Source: Chloroflexota bacterium (GTDB lineage: Bacteria > Chloroflexota > Anaerolineae > Aggregatilineales > Phototrophicaceae). Taken from it: DNA of 64,000 nucleotides. Positions within the stretch are counted from its first letter, which is position 1. Each line of letters begins with the position of its first letter. The notes beneath the pieces were generated by a model. That model did not search any database. It was not told the origin of the DNA and saw only the letters and a list, made by a program, of their open reading frames with translations. Below are positions 21,927 to 31,454 of this stretch, piece after piece. The DNA lies in contig JACAER010000013.1 in NCBI GenBank assembly GCA_013388745.1, positions 35,366 to 99,365 on the forward strand. Direction: 5' to 3'. The position numbers and the translations under genes are program-made.

Positions 21927-22530
21927 TCCCGGATTCTCCCTGTTGTATGCGCCGCCAAAACTCAAAGGCCGCCGCGGCGCGCTGGCGGTGGTCAAAGTGC
22001 CAATCGGCCACCTGCGTATAATCGTGATAAGCCAGTTGCGGCGTCTCGTGCGAGGGGCGCAGCGCCCCGCCCACCGGCACACAATGATAGATCAGCCCGT
22101 AACCCGCATGCGGCCCGCCGCCGCTGTGCGGGAAAAACGCCATGACCTGAATCAGTTGGCCCACGCGCACTTCCAGCCCGGTTTCCTCGCGCACTTCGCG
22201 GGCGATGTTTTCCTCCGGCGTCAGCCCGACTTCTGCCCAGCCGCAAGGCAAACACCATGTACTGTCGTCGCTGCGTTTGCACAGCAAAATGCGCCCCTGC
22301 GCGTCAAAAATCGCCGCATCTACCCCCACTTTGGGCGTGATATAGCCCAACTCCTGCCGGAAGCGGGCGATCACCTGCGCTTCGGTCAGCCCGGTCAGCG
22401 CGCTGTATTCCAGCGCCGCCAGATGCAGCAGGTGTTGATAACGTTCTTGGTCATAGGGATTTTGCGCGTAATGCAGCCCGGTGCTGGCGATAGCGCGGAT
22501 TTGATCCAGCAGCAGCAGAATATCCGTCAC
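21919..22530 (-). CDS. NUDIX hydrolase with N-terminal helical domain
   Basis: The 203-residue enzyme contains a full Nudix box, GWAEVGLTPEENIAREVREETGLEV, quoted here as G-x5-E-x7-REVREE. It is preceded by the N-terminal helical module seen in a subset of the family (LLDQIRAIASTGLHYAQNPYDQERY). Such members usually hydrolyse ADP-ribose-like or other nucleoside diphosphates. The GTG at 22530 shares one base with the TAG of the SDR gene; the track's longer ORF runs through that gene. Thus it is translationally coupled to the SDR. Confidence 0.9.
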   Translation of the reverse strand: MTDILLLLDQIRAIASTGLHYAQNPYDQERYQHLLHLAALEYSALTGLTEAQVIARFRQELGYITPKVGVDAAIFDAQGRILLCKRSDDSTWCLPCGWAEVGLTPEENIAREVREETGLEVRVGQLIQVMAFFPHSGGGPHAGYGLIYHCVPVGGALRPSHETPQLAYHDYTQVADWHFDHRQRAAAAFEFWRRIQQGESGNA

Positions 22531-23282
22531 TACAGCATCACCTTTCCGCCGTCTACATTGATCGCCTGCCCGGTCAGATAGCGCGAGGCGTCCGAACACA
22601 AAAACAACACCAGCCCGACGACATCATCCGGCTGTCCCAACCGCCCCTGCGGAATATCAGCCAGCCATTTCGCCATTTGTTCGGGGTTCTGGCGCAGATT
22701 TTGCGTCATCTCGGTTTCGATCACACCGGGACACACGGCGTTGACGCGGATGCCATAGGCCGCGAACTCGCGCGCGCACTCGCGCGTGAAGCCGATCAGG
22801 CCGGCCTTGCTGGCGACATAGCTGGAACGGTTACGCAGCGGGATATTGTGCCCGGCGATGGAGGCGATATTGACGATCACGCCTTCGCCGCGTTCACGCA
22901 TGATGCGCCCTGCCGCGCGACTGGTGTAAAACGCGGCGCTCAGGTTGACATCCAGTGTCATACGCCACTGTTCGTCGGTCATTTCCAGAATTGAAGCGTG
23001 CGGTTCAATGCCCGCGTTGTTGATGAGAATATCGAGGCGTTCAAAGTCGTCCATGATCCTGTCGATCATGGTTTCCACCGCCGCCGCATCGCTGACATCC
23101 GCGCTGTACGATTTGGCTGCGCCCGGCAGCAGGCTGGCGGTCAGCCCTGCCGTTTTGGGGTCAATATCGTTGACCGCCACGCGCGCGCCGCAGTCCGCTA
23201 AGCCCTGCGCGATAGCCTTGCCGATTCCCCGCCCCGCGCCTGTCACCAGCGCGACTTTGCCGTTCAATTTCACCGAAAACAT
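22530..23282 (-). CDS. SDR-family oxidoreductase (FabG-like)
   Basis: The 250-residue protein has the NAD(P) site TGAGRGIGKAIA at about 14-25, the NNAG motif near 90, catalytic Ser in NIASIAG, and Y-x3-K in SSYVASKAG near 155. It ends in ASRYLTGQAINVDGG, as in 3-oxoacyl-ACP reductases. An acidic D at the end of strand 2 (AVNDID) favours NAD over NADP, so a role in fatty acid synthesis is not assured. It is the first gene of the operon running to 19477; AAGGGAA lies upstream of the ATG. Confidence 0.9.
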   Translation of the reverse strand: MFSVKLNGKVALVTGAGRGIGKAIAQGLADCGARVAVNDIDPKTAGLTASLLPGAAKSYSADVSDAAAVETMIDRIMDDFERLDILINNAGIEPHASILEMTDEQWRMTLDVNLSAAFYTSRAAGRIMRERGEGVIVNIASIAGHNIPLRNRSSYVASKAGLIGFTRECAREFAAYGIRVNAVCPGVIETEMTQNLRQNPEQMAKWLADIPQGRLGQPDDVVGLVLFLCSDASRYLTGQAINVDGGKVML

Positions 23283-23384
23283 GCGCTGTTTTCCCTTACT
23301 GTCGCCCCACCTGGCGAAAGTTTACCACAGGCATAAGGCATAGGGGCAGCAATTTCAAAAAATCGCCCAAAACTCGTTGTAACC

Positions 23385-23414
23385 TTCTGCCCCCTTTTTT
23401 ATCAAAAGGGCAGA
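23385..23414 (+). promoter_or_regulatory. imperfect hairpin in the leader of the DUF2892 gene
   Basis: TCTGCCC and GGGCAGA pair around an inner TTTT/AAAA step with a two-base bulge. It lies about 35 bp upstream of the ATG. It could be a leader structure or the end of an upstream transcript; no recognised riboswitch core is present. Confidence 0.3.
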
Positions 23415-23447
23415 CGGATAAATAACACGCTATAAGGAGCAAAGATC

Positions 23448-23648
23448 ATGTTCAAGAATAACGTCGGTAATGTGGATCGCGTCGTGCGCATCGTGTTGGG
23501 GCTGGCGATCATCGCCGCGGGCTTCTACTTCCAGAGCTGGCTCGGCCTGCTGGCCATCATCCCGCTGGGCACCGCGCTGCTGGGTACCTGCCCGCTGTAC
23601 TCGCTGTTCGGCATCAGCACCTGCCCGGTCAAGCAGCCCCAGGCCTAG
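23448..23648 (+). CDS. DUF2892 (YgaP-like) inner-membrane protein
   Basis: The 66-residue protein opens MFKNNVGNVDRVVRIVLG, the family signature, then has two membrane helices (about 14-27 and 31-45) and ends GTCPLYSLFGISTCPV with two cysteines. This matches DUF2892, also found as the membrane part of rhodanese YgaP. The ribosome site AGGAG is well placed. It has its own terminator and stands alone between two minus-strand transcription units. Confidence 0.9.
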   Translation: MFKNNVGNVDRVVRIVLGLAIIAAGFYFQSWLGLLAIIPLGTALLGTCPLYSLFGISTCPVKQPQA

Positions 23649-23681
23649 TTTCCGCCGCTCTCCTCTCCTGACAACAAAAAT

Positions 23682-23702
23682 GCCCCTTCGCGGGGCTTTT
23701 TT
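23682..23702 (+). terminator. intrinsic terminator of the DUF2892 gene, probably bidirectional
   Basis: GCCCC-ttcgc-GGGGC followed by a run of six T and further T-rich sequence. A run of five A precedes the stem, so it can also end the convergent kinase transcript whose stop is at 23731. Confidence 0.85.
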
Positions 23703-23730
23703 GTTTTTAGGGTACGCTGGCGGCGTGGGT

Positions 23731-26700
23731 TTAATCCGAGGCCGGCTCGGTTTGCGTTTGCGGCGCCAGCGGCACGATAAAATGGAAGGTCGTGCCGATA
23801 TCCAACACGCTCGTCACCCAGATTTCGCCGTGATGCAGTTGGATGATGTTCTGCGTAATCATCATGCCCAAGCCTGTGCCGGGCTGGTCTTTGGCGCGCT
23901 GGTCTTCGCTGCGGAAGTAGCGTTCGCGGAAAATCTTGCGCAGGTCGTCATCACTCATGCCGATGCCGGTATCGGCAATCGTGCAATAGAGGTACGGCCC
24001 GTGGTACTTCACTTTTTGCTTGCGCGTCTTGTTGCGCTCTTGCAAAATCTCGTCGTCGCCCTGGATCACTCTGGCGTTCAGGGTGATGGTGCTTTCCGGC
24101 GGGCTGTACTTGTGCGCGTTGCTCACCAGATTCGTCACCACTTGAATCAGGCGCGTCTGATCGCCGAGAATCATCGGCAGGTCTTCGGACACTTCCACGA
24201 TCACTTCCTGCATCTTATCCTCAAGCTGCTTGTGGAAAGGCCGCAGCGTTTCGACCACGACGTTGCGATAGCTGATCGGGGCGAGTTCGACCTTAAGCTG
24301 CTTGGCTTCGACCTTCGCGGCGTCACGCAGGTCATTGATGATGGTTTCCATGCGCTGCGCGTTGCTGCGAATCACGCTGAGGAAACTCTTTTGCTGGTCG
24401 GTGACCGCGCCGGACATGCCGCTCATCAGCACGTCGGCATAACCGCGCACCGAGGCCAGGGGGTTCTTCAGTTCGTGCGCCGCGAAGCCCATAAACTCCG
24501 ACTTCGATTCCAGCGTGCGGTTCAGTTCCGATGTCAGGCGCGCGTTTTCCATCGCCACGCTGGCATGTTCCGCCAAACGCTGCGCGAATTGCAGATCGAG
24601 CAGGCTGAGCCGCTGGTCTTTGCGGTCACTTTCCAGAATCAGCATGGCGGTGATTTCGTGGCCAGACATCATCGGCACGGTGATCTGGCTGCGGCTGCCG
24701 ACCAGACTGGGCGTGTAATCCGGGTCAATAGCGGTATCGGAGGCGAGGTCGGCCTGGCGTGTGCGCATGACGCGGCTGACAATGCCTTTTTCCAGCGGCC
24801 AGATTTTGCCGTCTGCCCCTTCGGGATAATCGCTTTCGCGGTAGCCGTACATCGCCAGCACTTGCAGCACCGCCGGCTCACCGACCACCTGCCCGATGAC
24901 GCCGGCTGCCGCGCCGGTCTGCGCGATGGCCCAGCGCAGCGCGATTTCTGCTACCTTGCGCAGGTCGAGCGTGCGGTTCAACTCCACGTCGATACGTTCC
25001 AGCGCTTCCAACTCGGCGATACGCTTGCCCAACTGGATGTCCGTCACTTCGAACAAGCGCGCGTTTTCGATCGCCACCGCCGCTTGCCCGGCGAAAGTCG
25101 AAAGCAGCGCCGTGTCCTCATCGGTGTAGGCGCCGCCGTCCTTGCGGTTCAGCACTTCCAGCACGCCGATCACCTGGTTCTTGGCAATCAGCGGCACCGC
25201 CAGAATCGACGAGGTGCGGAAAGTTTTGGAAAGATCGCCCACGAAACGGTTGTCCGTGCGCGTATCGTTGACGATAGCCGGCTTGCCTTTTTTCGCCACT
25301 TCGCCGACCAGGCCGCGCCCGGCGGGCACGCGCGAACCGAGCAGTTCCTTGCCGGAGCCGCCGATCACGACCTTAAATTCCAGGTCGCCGCTGCCATCGT
25401 CGGCGACGAGGAACAGCGAGCCTGCTTCGGCGTTCAGGATGTCTACCGCGCTCGACGTGATGATCTCCAGCAGCTTTTCGACGTTCAGTTCCGACGACAC
25501 TAGACGGTTGCTGATGTCGTTAAGCACAGCCAATTGGCGCGCGCGGATTTCGGTTTCGGCGAACAGGCGCGCTTTGTCGATCGAAGTGGCCGCCAGCGTG
25601 CCGATGTCGCCGAAAATGCGAAGTTGGTCTTCGCTGAATTCTTTGCCGGCTTCGGTCGTGCCCATCGCCAGCACGCCCAGCGTGCGCGGCCCGGCAATCA
25701 GCGGCACGCCCATCCACGCTTTCACTTCGGGATTCATGAGCGTGATGGGCGTATCGCGCCGCGCCATCTCCTGCCCATAATCTTCGACACGCAGCGCCTT
25801 GCCGCTGCGGATCACTTCGCTGTACAAGCCGCGTGTCATCGGCCAGCGTTTGTTCTCTTTGTCACGGTAGCGTTCATCGTCTTCCACGAAAAACGCGAAG
25901 TACAATTGGTCGGCCACCTGATCGCGCAGCACGATGTAAAAACACTGCGCGGCGATCAGTTTGCTCGTCTGGTTGCTGATGAGTTCCAGCAGCGCATCGA
26001 ATTCGATCGTGAAGTTTACCGCCTGGCTGACCTGACTCAGCACGTCCAGTTCGCGCACACGCCGCCGCAGCGAACCGATCACCTGCGTGCGTTCCACAGC
26101 GACCGCCATTTGCCCGGTCATGGCGCTGAAGAATTGCAGTTCTTCGAAGGCATAGGGCTGCCGATCGCCGCGCGGCGCGCCGATCGTGACAAAGCCGTGA
26201 AGCTGTTCCTGCCCGGCCAGCGCCGCCAGCATGGACACCTTCAGCAGTTGCAGGCGCGGGCGTTCACTGCGCAGCGCTTCCGGCCAGGGACGCCCATCCG
26301 AGAGCAGCAGCGCCTCGCCGCTGCGGTACAAATACTGCATCGAGGCGCTGTCGGCGGCGAAACGCAAATCTGTGCCCGACTGTTCGCCATAGGCGCTGAA
26401 TTCTTTGCCGCCCTCGTCTGGCAGGAAAATGAAGATACTGCCCGGCGAAAGCGCGGTGTTGACGGTCGTTTGGAATTCCTGCGTAATCGCGCGCAGATCT
26501 ACCATCTGCGTCAGCTTTTTGCTGAAGTCGCCGAGCTGCTGCTGGAAGCCGCGATGCTTGCGGAAATAAATCTCGTCAATGCGATTCTGGAGGAACTGGC
26601 GCACGGGCAAAAAGCCGATAGACACCAGCCCGATGGTGACCGCCACCAGCAGCGGGTCTGCCGCCTGCACGACGCGCGCGGTCAGCAGGCTGGCGCCCAG

Positions 26701-28011
26701 CACCAGCAGGAAGTAGCCCACCACCAGCGCGGTGAACATGATGCCATAAGTGATACCCTTGCTGATGATCTGGTCGCTGTCGATCTTGCGGTATTGCAGC
26801 ACGGCATAAGCCAGGCTCAACACGGGGATGACGGCGAAAATCAGCGCGGTTTCGCTGCTGAAGGGCAGCATGAAGCGGGTTTCCGGCAGCAGCGCCTGGA
26901 TAACGCGCGTGAGTACCCACACGGTGGCGGGGGCAACCATCAGCACGAAGCCGATGAAGATAATATTGCTCTGGTCGCGTATCACGTTCGTCGGAGCCAT
27001 GCGCCGCTGGCGATACGCGCTGTGTGTGAGCAGCGCCATGCCCAGCAGCAGGCAGACAAAAGCGCCCTGCCACGAGAGCGTCGAATTAAAGGGGCTGCCC
27101 GGCACGAGGTACAGATAGACAATGAACGCTGCCAGCACCACACCGATCACCAGCGGCAAAAAAACTATACGCGGCTGGCGATATAAGAGCACCATTTGCA
27201 TCGGGAAGACCATGCCTATGGTTGCCAGGCCGCTGCCCGCCAGCACGGTGCAAATCAGCCAGAACACGCCCATCTGATGTGTGAAGCCCATATCGGTGGC
27301 GCCGGCCACCGTCACCGCCAGCAGCATGAAGGTGCTGGTCGCCAGCAGCGCCACCGGACGCTGATAGCGCAGCCGCAGCACCAGCAGCCCGGTCACGACA
27401 ATAATGATGGCCGCGACATAGGGCACAAGAAAATAGGCCAGAAAATCGCTGTTGGAGAAACGCCCCAGCCGGTAGCGCACGGTGCAGTCGAGCGTGGCGG
27501 GCTCCGCGCCGGGCGCGCACGTCTCCAGTGGATCGGCGCTGCTGTCGGCAGCGCGGGTAAAGACCACCTGGATGCTGTCGCCCAACCGGCGGCCATCCAT
27601 AAAATAGTCAAGCTGCCGGCGCGCGGCAGTGTAATCGCTGGGATTGGCTGACCAGTCGGCGACGGCGCAGTCGTCTTCGGTGCAGACGGCGCTGGTAACG
27701 CATTCTCTGCCAGGCGGACAGTAGCGCACGGCCAGCACATGATCGCCGCGCTCCAGGCCCGCGTCTAAACCCGGCCAGCTTTCGACGCCCGATGGCACCC
27801 CGCCCGCCACCACCTGCGTATGCGTCAGTGTCGCGCCGAAAAAGGGACTGATGCTCCAGTTCAGCGCCAGAAACAAGTATTCGGCCAGCATCAGCACACT
27901 GAAGGCGCAGATCGCCAGTGTCAGGCTAAAGCTAAGGCGATAGGCCATACTCGCTGCGGGTTTTGCCGCCGTGTCGCCGGCGGTCTGGTCAACTGTTGCT
28001 GCTGTTGCCAT
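23731..28011 (-). CDS. large membrane histidine kinase with four GAF domains
   Basis: The product is about 1,426 residues. The N-terminal part has one membrane helix, a PDZ-like extracytoplasmic loop with several Cys (about 60-190), and a block of roughly seven further helices up to about 475. Four GAF-type sensor domains follow (about 515-640, 665-830, 850-1005, 1020-1165). The kinase core is HisKA with the phospho-histidine H1179 in AAHELKNPLAS, then HATPase_c with an N box NLVSNAHKY, DTGIGM and GTGLGM. No receiver is attached. The start is the ATG at 28011; the track begins at a TTG. No response regulator is adjacent. The ligand is unknown, but multi-GAF kinases often sense small molecules, redox or light. 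Confidence 0.93.
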   Translation of the reverse strand: MATAATVDQTAGDTAAKPAASMAYRLSFSLTLAICAFSVLMLAEYLFLALNWSISPFFGATLTHTQVVAGGVPSGVESWPGLDAGLERGDHVLAVRYCPPGRECVTSAVCTEDDCAVADWSANPSDYTAARRQLDYFMDGRRLGDSIQVVFTRAADSSADPLETCAPGAEPATLDCTVRYRLGRFSNSDFLAYFLVPYVAAIIIVVTGLLVLRLRYQRPVALLATSTFMLLAVTVAGATDMGFTHQMGVFWLICTVLAGSGLATIGMVFPMQMVLLYRQPRIVFLPLVIGVVLAAFIVYLYLVPGSPFNSTLSWQGAFVCLLLGMALLTHSAYRQRRMAPTNVIRDQSNIIFIGFVLMVAPATVWVLTRVIQALLPETRFMLPFSSETALIFAVIPVLSLAYAVLQYRKIDSDQIISKGITYGIMFTALVVGYFLLVLGASLLTARVVQAADPLLVAVTIGLVSIGFLPVRQFLQNRIDEIYFRKHRGFQQQLGDFSKKLTQMVDLRAITQEFQTTVNTALSPGSIFIFLPDEGGKEFSAYGEQSGTDLRFAADSASMQYLYRSGEALLLSDGRPWPEALRSERPRLQLLKVSMLAALAGQEQLHGFVTIGAPRGDRQPYAFEELQFFSAMTGQMAVAVERTQVIGSLRRRVRELDVLSQVSQAVNFTIEFDALLELISNQTSKLIAAQCFYIVLRDQVADQLYFAFFVEDDERYRDKENKRWPMTRGLYSEVIRSGKALRVEDYGQEMARRDTPITLMNPEVKAWMGVPLIAGPRTLGVLAMGTTEAGKEFSEDQLRIFGDIGTLAATSIDKARLFAETEIRARQLAVLNDISNRLVSSELNVEKLLEIITSSAVDILNAEAGSLFLVADDGSGDLEFKVVIGGSGKELLGSRVPAGRGLVGEVAKKGKPAIVNDTRTDNRFVGDLSKTFRTSSILAVPLIAKNQVIGVLEVLNRKDGGAYTDEDTALLSTFAGQAAVAIENARLFEVTDIQLGKRIAELEALERIDVELNRTLDLRKVAEIALRWAIAQTGAAAGVIGQVVGEPAVLQVLAMYGYRESDYPEGADGKIWPLEKGIVSRVMRTRQADLASDTAIDPDYTPSLVGSRSQITVPMMSGHEITAMLILESDRKDQRLSLLDLQFAQRLAEHASVAMENARLTSELNRTLESKSEFMGFAAHELKNPLASVRGYADVLMSGMSGAVTDQQKSFLSVIRSNAQRMETIINDLRDAAKVEAKQLKVELAPISYRNVVVETLRPFHKQLEDKMQEVIVEVSEDLPMILGDQTRLIQVVTNLVSNAHKYSPPESTITLNARVIQGDDEILQERNKTRKQKVKYHGPYLYCTIADTGIGMSDDDLRKIFRERYFRSEDQRAKDQPGTGLGMMITQNIIQLHHGEIWVTSVLDIGTTFHFIVPLAPQTQTEPASD

Positions 28012-28178
28012 AGCACAACCCAAACATTTTTACTGTTAAACTTTGTATTGTATCATATCGTTAGAATCCGGGCTATTTAGTGGAACGTTCAGTTTGTTAG
28101 GATTTAGTTTATTTGCGTTGGGTGACATATAGCATAGGCAGCGTAGGCCAGATGACCCGCTCGGCCTGGTGTGCCATC

Positions 28179-28187
28179 TGTTATAAT
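28179..28187 (+). promoter_or_regulatory. extended -10 promoter of the mutase subunit/meaB operon
   Basis: TGTTATAAT is a perfect -10 hexamer with the TGn extension, 38 bp upstream of the mutase-subunit ATG. No -35 match is seen at 16-18 bp. Confidence 0.65.
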
Positions 28188-28225
28188 TTCTGTGTGCCTT
28201 TCTCCGCTAGTTCTGAGGGATTGTT

Positions 28226-28639
28226 ATGCCTGCTATTCGCGTATTGATCGCCAAACCGGGACTCGACGGCCATGATCGCGGCGCCAAAGTGATTGCCCGC
28301 GCGCTGCGGGACGCCGGGATGGAAGTGATTTACACCGGGCTGCGCCAGACACCGGAAATGATCGCCGAAGCGGCGCTGCAAGAAGATGTCGATGTGGTCG
28401 GCCTGAGCATTCTCAGCGGCGCACATATGGCGCTCGTGCCGCGCATCCGCGAAATGCTGGACGCCAACGACCTGAAGGATGTCCCGCTGATTATCGGCGG
28501 CATTATCCCGGACGACGACAAAAGCGCGCTGACCGCGATGGGCGTGCAGGGCATTTTTGGCCCTGGCACCAGCACCGAAACCATCGTGGCGCGCATTCAG
28601 GAATTGGTAGGCGCAAAGGGCGAAGCCAGTCTCTTATGA
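28226..28639 (+). CDS. methylmalonyl-CoA mutase, B12-binding (C-terminal) subunit
   Basis: The 137-residue protein is only the cobalamin-binding domain: DGHDRG (the D-x-H-x2-G motif whose His ligates cobalt) at about 14-19, SILSGAH near 62, and GGIIPDDD near 91. In many bacteria this domain is a separate chain that joins a large catalytic subunit to interconvert methylmalonyl-CoA and succinyl-CoA. The large subunit is not in the window. GAGGG precedes the ATG. Its last codons overlap the MeaB start (ATGA). An isobutyryl-CoA-mutase-type small subunit is the alternative. Confidence 0.9.
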   Translation: MPAIRVLIAKPGLDGHDRGAKVIARALRDAGMEVIYTGLRQTPEMIAEAALQEDVDVVGLSILSGAHMALVPRIREMLDANDLKDVPLIIGGIIPDDDKSALTAMGVQGIFGPGTSTETIVARIQELVGAKGEASLL

Positions 28640-29664
28640 ATGAGCTTATCACCGGCGTCATCAAGGGCGAGCGCCGTGCCATCGCCCGCGCGCTGACGGT
28701 GGTCGAAAACGAGCGCGACGGAGCAGAAATGCTGCTGGCGGCGCTCTTTCCGCACACAGGGCGCGCGCAGATTATCGGCATCACCGGCGCGCCCGGCACG
28801 GGCAAAAGCACGCTGGTGAGCGCGCTGGCGAAGGCCTACCGCGCGCAGCAGCAAACCGTGGCCATCATCGCCGTAGACCCCACGAGTCCCTTTTCTGGCG
28901 GCGCGATCATGGGCGATCGCATTCGGATGCGCGATCTTGCGGGCGATCCCGGCGTGTTTATCCGCAGCATGGCGACGCGCGGCAATCTGGGCGGGCTGGC
29001 GCGCGCCAGCCGTGATGCCATCCGCGTGCTGGACGCCGCCGGCTTTGAGCTGATACTGGTGGAAACGGTCGGGGCAGGACAAAGCGAAGTCGATATTGCG
29101 CGCACGGCGCAAACCACGCTGGTGGTGGAAGCGCCCGGTCTGGGCGACGATGTGCAGGCCATCAAAGCCGGCATTCTGGAGATCGCCGATATTCTGGTTG
29201 TCAACAAGGCCGATAAACCCGGCGCCGACAGCACTGTCAGCAGCCTGAAAGCTATGCTCGAACTCGGCCATCCCGCTGCGCGCGAGCAGATGGTGGCGCA
29301 TCATGGCCGGATTCTGCACGTGCAGAATCCCGCGGCCGCTGTTGAAGCGCGCTTCTGGCTGCCGCCCGTCCTGCGCACGGTGGCCAGCGAAGGCGGCGGC
29401 ATCCCCGAACTCATGCAGGCCATCGCACAGCATCGCGCGCATCTGGCGTTGGATGGCGCGCTGCAAAGCTTAGAAAAACAGCAGATCGAAATCGAACTGC
29501 ATGATCGACTGCGGGCAGCGCTTATCGCCCGTTTGCTGGCGATCATTCCCCAGGAGATGCTGGCCGACATGATCGCGCGCATCCAGGCGCGCACGCTCGA
29601 CCCGCACGCGGCGGTACAGCAGCTTTTGGCCGCACAGGTTTCGCAATACCCTGACTTGCGCTAA
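28636..29664 (+). CDS. meaB: MeaB/ArgK-type GTPase, mutase chaperone
   Basis: The 342-residue protein is a G3E-family P-loop GTPase: [10 protein letters not shown] at about 53-62, [11 protein letters not shown] and DRIRM motifs, [11 protein letters not shown] (Walker B region) and NKAD for guanine specificity. MeaB guards the B12-dependent mutase against inactivation and helps load adenosylcobalamin. The 4-bp ATGA overlap with the mutase B12 subunit makes the pairing firm. The C-terminal helical arm used for dimerisation is present. Confidence 0.93.
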   Translation: MNELITGVIKGERRAIARALTVVENERDGAEMLLAALFPHTGRAQIIGITGAPGTGKSTLVSALAKAYRAQQQTVAIIAVDPTSPFSGGAIMGDRIRMRDLAGDPGVFIRSMATRGNLGGLARASRDAIRVLDAAGFELILVETVGAGQSEVDIARTAQTTLVVEAPGLGDDVQAIKAGILEIADILVVNKADKPGADSTVSSLKAMLELGHPAAREQMVAHHGRILHVQNPAAAVEARFWLPPVLRTVASEGGGIPELMQAIAQHRAHLALDGALQSLEKQQIEIELHDRLRAALIARLLAIIPQEMLADMIARIQARTLDPHAAVQQLLAAQVSQYPDLR

Positions 29665-29670
29665 AATATC

Positions 29671-29702
29671 ATTAAGGGCAGGTTATCTCCCCTGTCCTTA
29701 AT
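29671..29702. repeat. 12-bp stem hairpin between meaB and the PRPP synthetase gene
   Basis: ATTAAGGGCAGG pairs with CCTGTCCTTAAT (one G-T pair) around an 8-nt loop. It starts six bases after the meaB stop. There is no T-run after it, so it may be an RNA-stabilising or processing hairpin rather than an intrinsic terminator. Confidence 0.55.
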
Positions 29703-29734
29703 GTCCGTTAAATTCGAGGACACATCTGTAGGCC

Positions 29735-30748
29735 ATGGTTATCCCCGGCACCACCCATCTTCAGACTCAGGAAATGCTTCAGGCGCAAAACGACCAGAAC
29801 CCGCGCTTTTCTGGTCTGCGTTTATTTTGCGGCTCTGCTTCACAAGCGCTTGGCCATGAAATCGCTTCGTATCTTAAGATCAGACCGGGCAACTATACAC
29901 GCACGGTATTTAGTAACGAAAATATCTTCATCCGCCTGAACGAGAGTGTGCGTGGCAAAGACGTATACCTCGTGCAAACCATGGCTTCGCCGATCCATGA
30001 CAATTTCATGGAAATGCTGATTATGATTGATGCGCTCAAACGCGATTCGGCCAAGCGCATCAACGTCATATTCCCTTATATGGCCTACGCTCGCTCCGAT
30101 AAAAAGGATCAGCCGCGCGTGCCCATCACCGCGCGGCTGATCGCCAACCTGATCGAAACTGCCGGCGCCAACCGCTATATCACTGTTGATCTGCACGCCG
30201 GCCAGATTCAGGGCTTCTTCAACATTCCCGGCGACGCGCTGACGGCTTTTTACCTGCTCTGCGATCATATCAAGGAGAAGAATATCGAAAATCTGGCGGT
30301 GGCCGCCGCCGATCTGGGCTTCGCCAAGCAGGGGCGCAACTGGGCCGAACGGCTGAAAGCGCCGCTGGTGATCGTCGAAAAACGCCGCCGTGACAACACC
30401 GGCGCGTCTGAGGCGCTGACGATTATAGGCGATGTCGAGGGCAAAAATGTGCTGCTGGTGGATGACGAAGTGCTGACGGGCGGCAGTGTCGTCAATGCTG
30501 TCAATGCGCTGCGACGCGCCGGCGCGCGCGACATTTACGTGGCTTTTTCGCACGCTTTGCTTTCGGGCAGCGCGGTCGAAAAGCTGGCCTCGCTCCATCT
30601 CAAGGAGATCATCGTCAGCAATACGCTGCCTGTGCCGCAGGAAAAAATCCTGCCGAATATGAAAGTCTTGAGTGTCGCGCCGCTGCTGGCGGAAGTCATC
30701 ACCCGTGCCCACGAAGGCCGCAGCGTCGGCGAATTGTTCAACGAGTAG
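29735..30748 (+). CDS. prs: ribose-phosphate pyrophosphokinase
   Basis: The 337-residue enzyme makes PRPP from ribose-5-phosphate and ATP. LFCGSASQALGHEIASYL and YARSDKKDQPRVPITARLIAN match the family, VDLHAGQIQGFF is the PRPP-synthetase signature, and VLLVDDEVLTGGS is the PRPP loop. Relative to the E. coli enzyme the ARQDR stretch reads ARSDKKDQP, a common bacterial variant. It is slightly longer at the N-terminus than usual. The gene follows meaB by 70 bp with a hairpin between. Confidence 0.9.
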   Translation: MVIPGTTHLQTQEMLQAQNDQNPRFSGLRLFCGSASQALGHEIASYLKIRPGNYTRTVFSNENIFIRLNESVRGKDVYLVQTMASPIHDNFMEMLIMIDALKRDSAKRINVIFPYMAYARSDKKDQPRVPITARLIANLIETAGANRYITVDLHAGQIQGFFNIPGDALTAFYLLCDHIKEKNIENLAVAAADLGFAKQGRNWAERLKAPLVIVEKRRRDNTGASEALTIIGDVEGKNVLLVDDEVLTGGSVVNAVNALRRAGARDIYVAFSHALLSGSAVEKLASLHLKEIIVSNTLPVPQEKILPNMKVLSVAPLLAEVITRAHEGRSVGELFNE

Positions 30749-30792
30749 GCCAGCGCACAGCGGCGCGCGTTTGCGTTAACCTCACCCCCCGC

Positions 30793-30850
30793 CCCCCTCT
30801 CCAGGTGTGGCACTTGCGTGTCAGGCGATACGCGCCACCTGGAGAGGGGG
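30793..30850. repeat. long GC-rich inverted repeat, intergenic
   Basis: CCCCCTCTCCAGGTG and CACCTGGAGAGGGGG are perfect 15-bp arms with a 28-bp loop. Related sequence recurs at about 51460-51491 (GCCACaTGGAGAGGGaGccGGGGGTGAGG type). This is typical of dispersed intergenic palindromes. The rest of the 179-bp gap holds nothing else I can name. Confidence 0.7.
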
Positions 30851-30927
30851 AGTTTGTCGCCGTGTGGAAGCGCCCCGTGGCGCGGCTTTCGGCGCCAATT
30901 GCGGCGCAGTAAGCGAGAGTAGGCGCG

Positions 30928-31449
30928 ATGGAAGCGATTGAACAAGCGCTCAGCGGCGGCGATCGCCGTTCGCTGGGGCGCACAGAAGAAGTGATCGCCT
31001 GGGTGCTGGCCGATTCGGGGCGTCTGCCGGAATTGTTCGCGTGCCTGTTCAGCGCCGATGAAATTGTGCGGATGCGGGCGGGCGACGCGCTGGAAAAAGT
31101 TTGCCGCCAGCACCCGGATTGGCTGCTGCCCTATCGTCAGCGCCTTTTGACTGCTGTGGCGGCCATCCAACAGCCTTCGGTGCAGTGGCATCTGGCGCAG
31201 ATGTTGGGCGAAATCCCGCTGAGCGACCAGGAAAAAACACAAGCTGGGGCGCTTTTGAAGCACAATCTGGCGCGCGCTCAGGATTGGATTGTCATTAACT
31301 TAACGCTGGAGACGCTGGCGCAGTTCGCGCGCGAAGATACCACGCTGCGGGCGGATTTTCGCGCGCTGTTGGAGCAGCAGCAGAACAGCCGTCACAAATC
31401 GGTGCGCTCACGGGTCAAAAAGCTGCTGCAAGAATTTGCTCAGGACTGA
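30928..31449 (+). CDS. HEAT-like helical repeat protein
   Basis: The 173-residue protein is almost all helix, with HEAT/armadillo-like units such as EIVRMRAGDALEKVCRQHPDW, QPSVQWHLAQMLGEIPL and a basic C-terminal helix (RHKSVRSRVKKLLQEF). No enzyme motif or membrane segment is seen. Similar small HEAT proteins are common in this phylum and serve as binding scaffolds. The ATG is preceded by GAGAG. It faces the 98-residue gene convergently. Confidence 0.75.
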   Translation: MEAIEQALSGGDRRSLGRTEEVIAWVLADSGRLPELFACLFSADEIVRMRAGDALEKVCRQHPDWLLPYRQRLLTAVAAIQQPSVQWHLAQMLGEIPLSDQEKTQAGALLKHNLARAQDWIVINLTLETLAQFAREDTTLRADFRALLEQQQNSRHKSVRSRVKKLLQEFAQD

Positions 31450-31454
31450 GACTT

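Noticed and set aside
23470-27186. Long plus-strand ORFs of 677 and 550 codons
   Set aside because: They are antisense to the four-GAF kinase, have low-complexity His/Arg-rich translations and no family motif. GC-rich codon structure keeps the opposite frame open.
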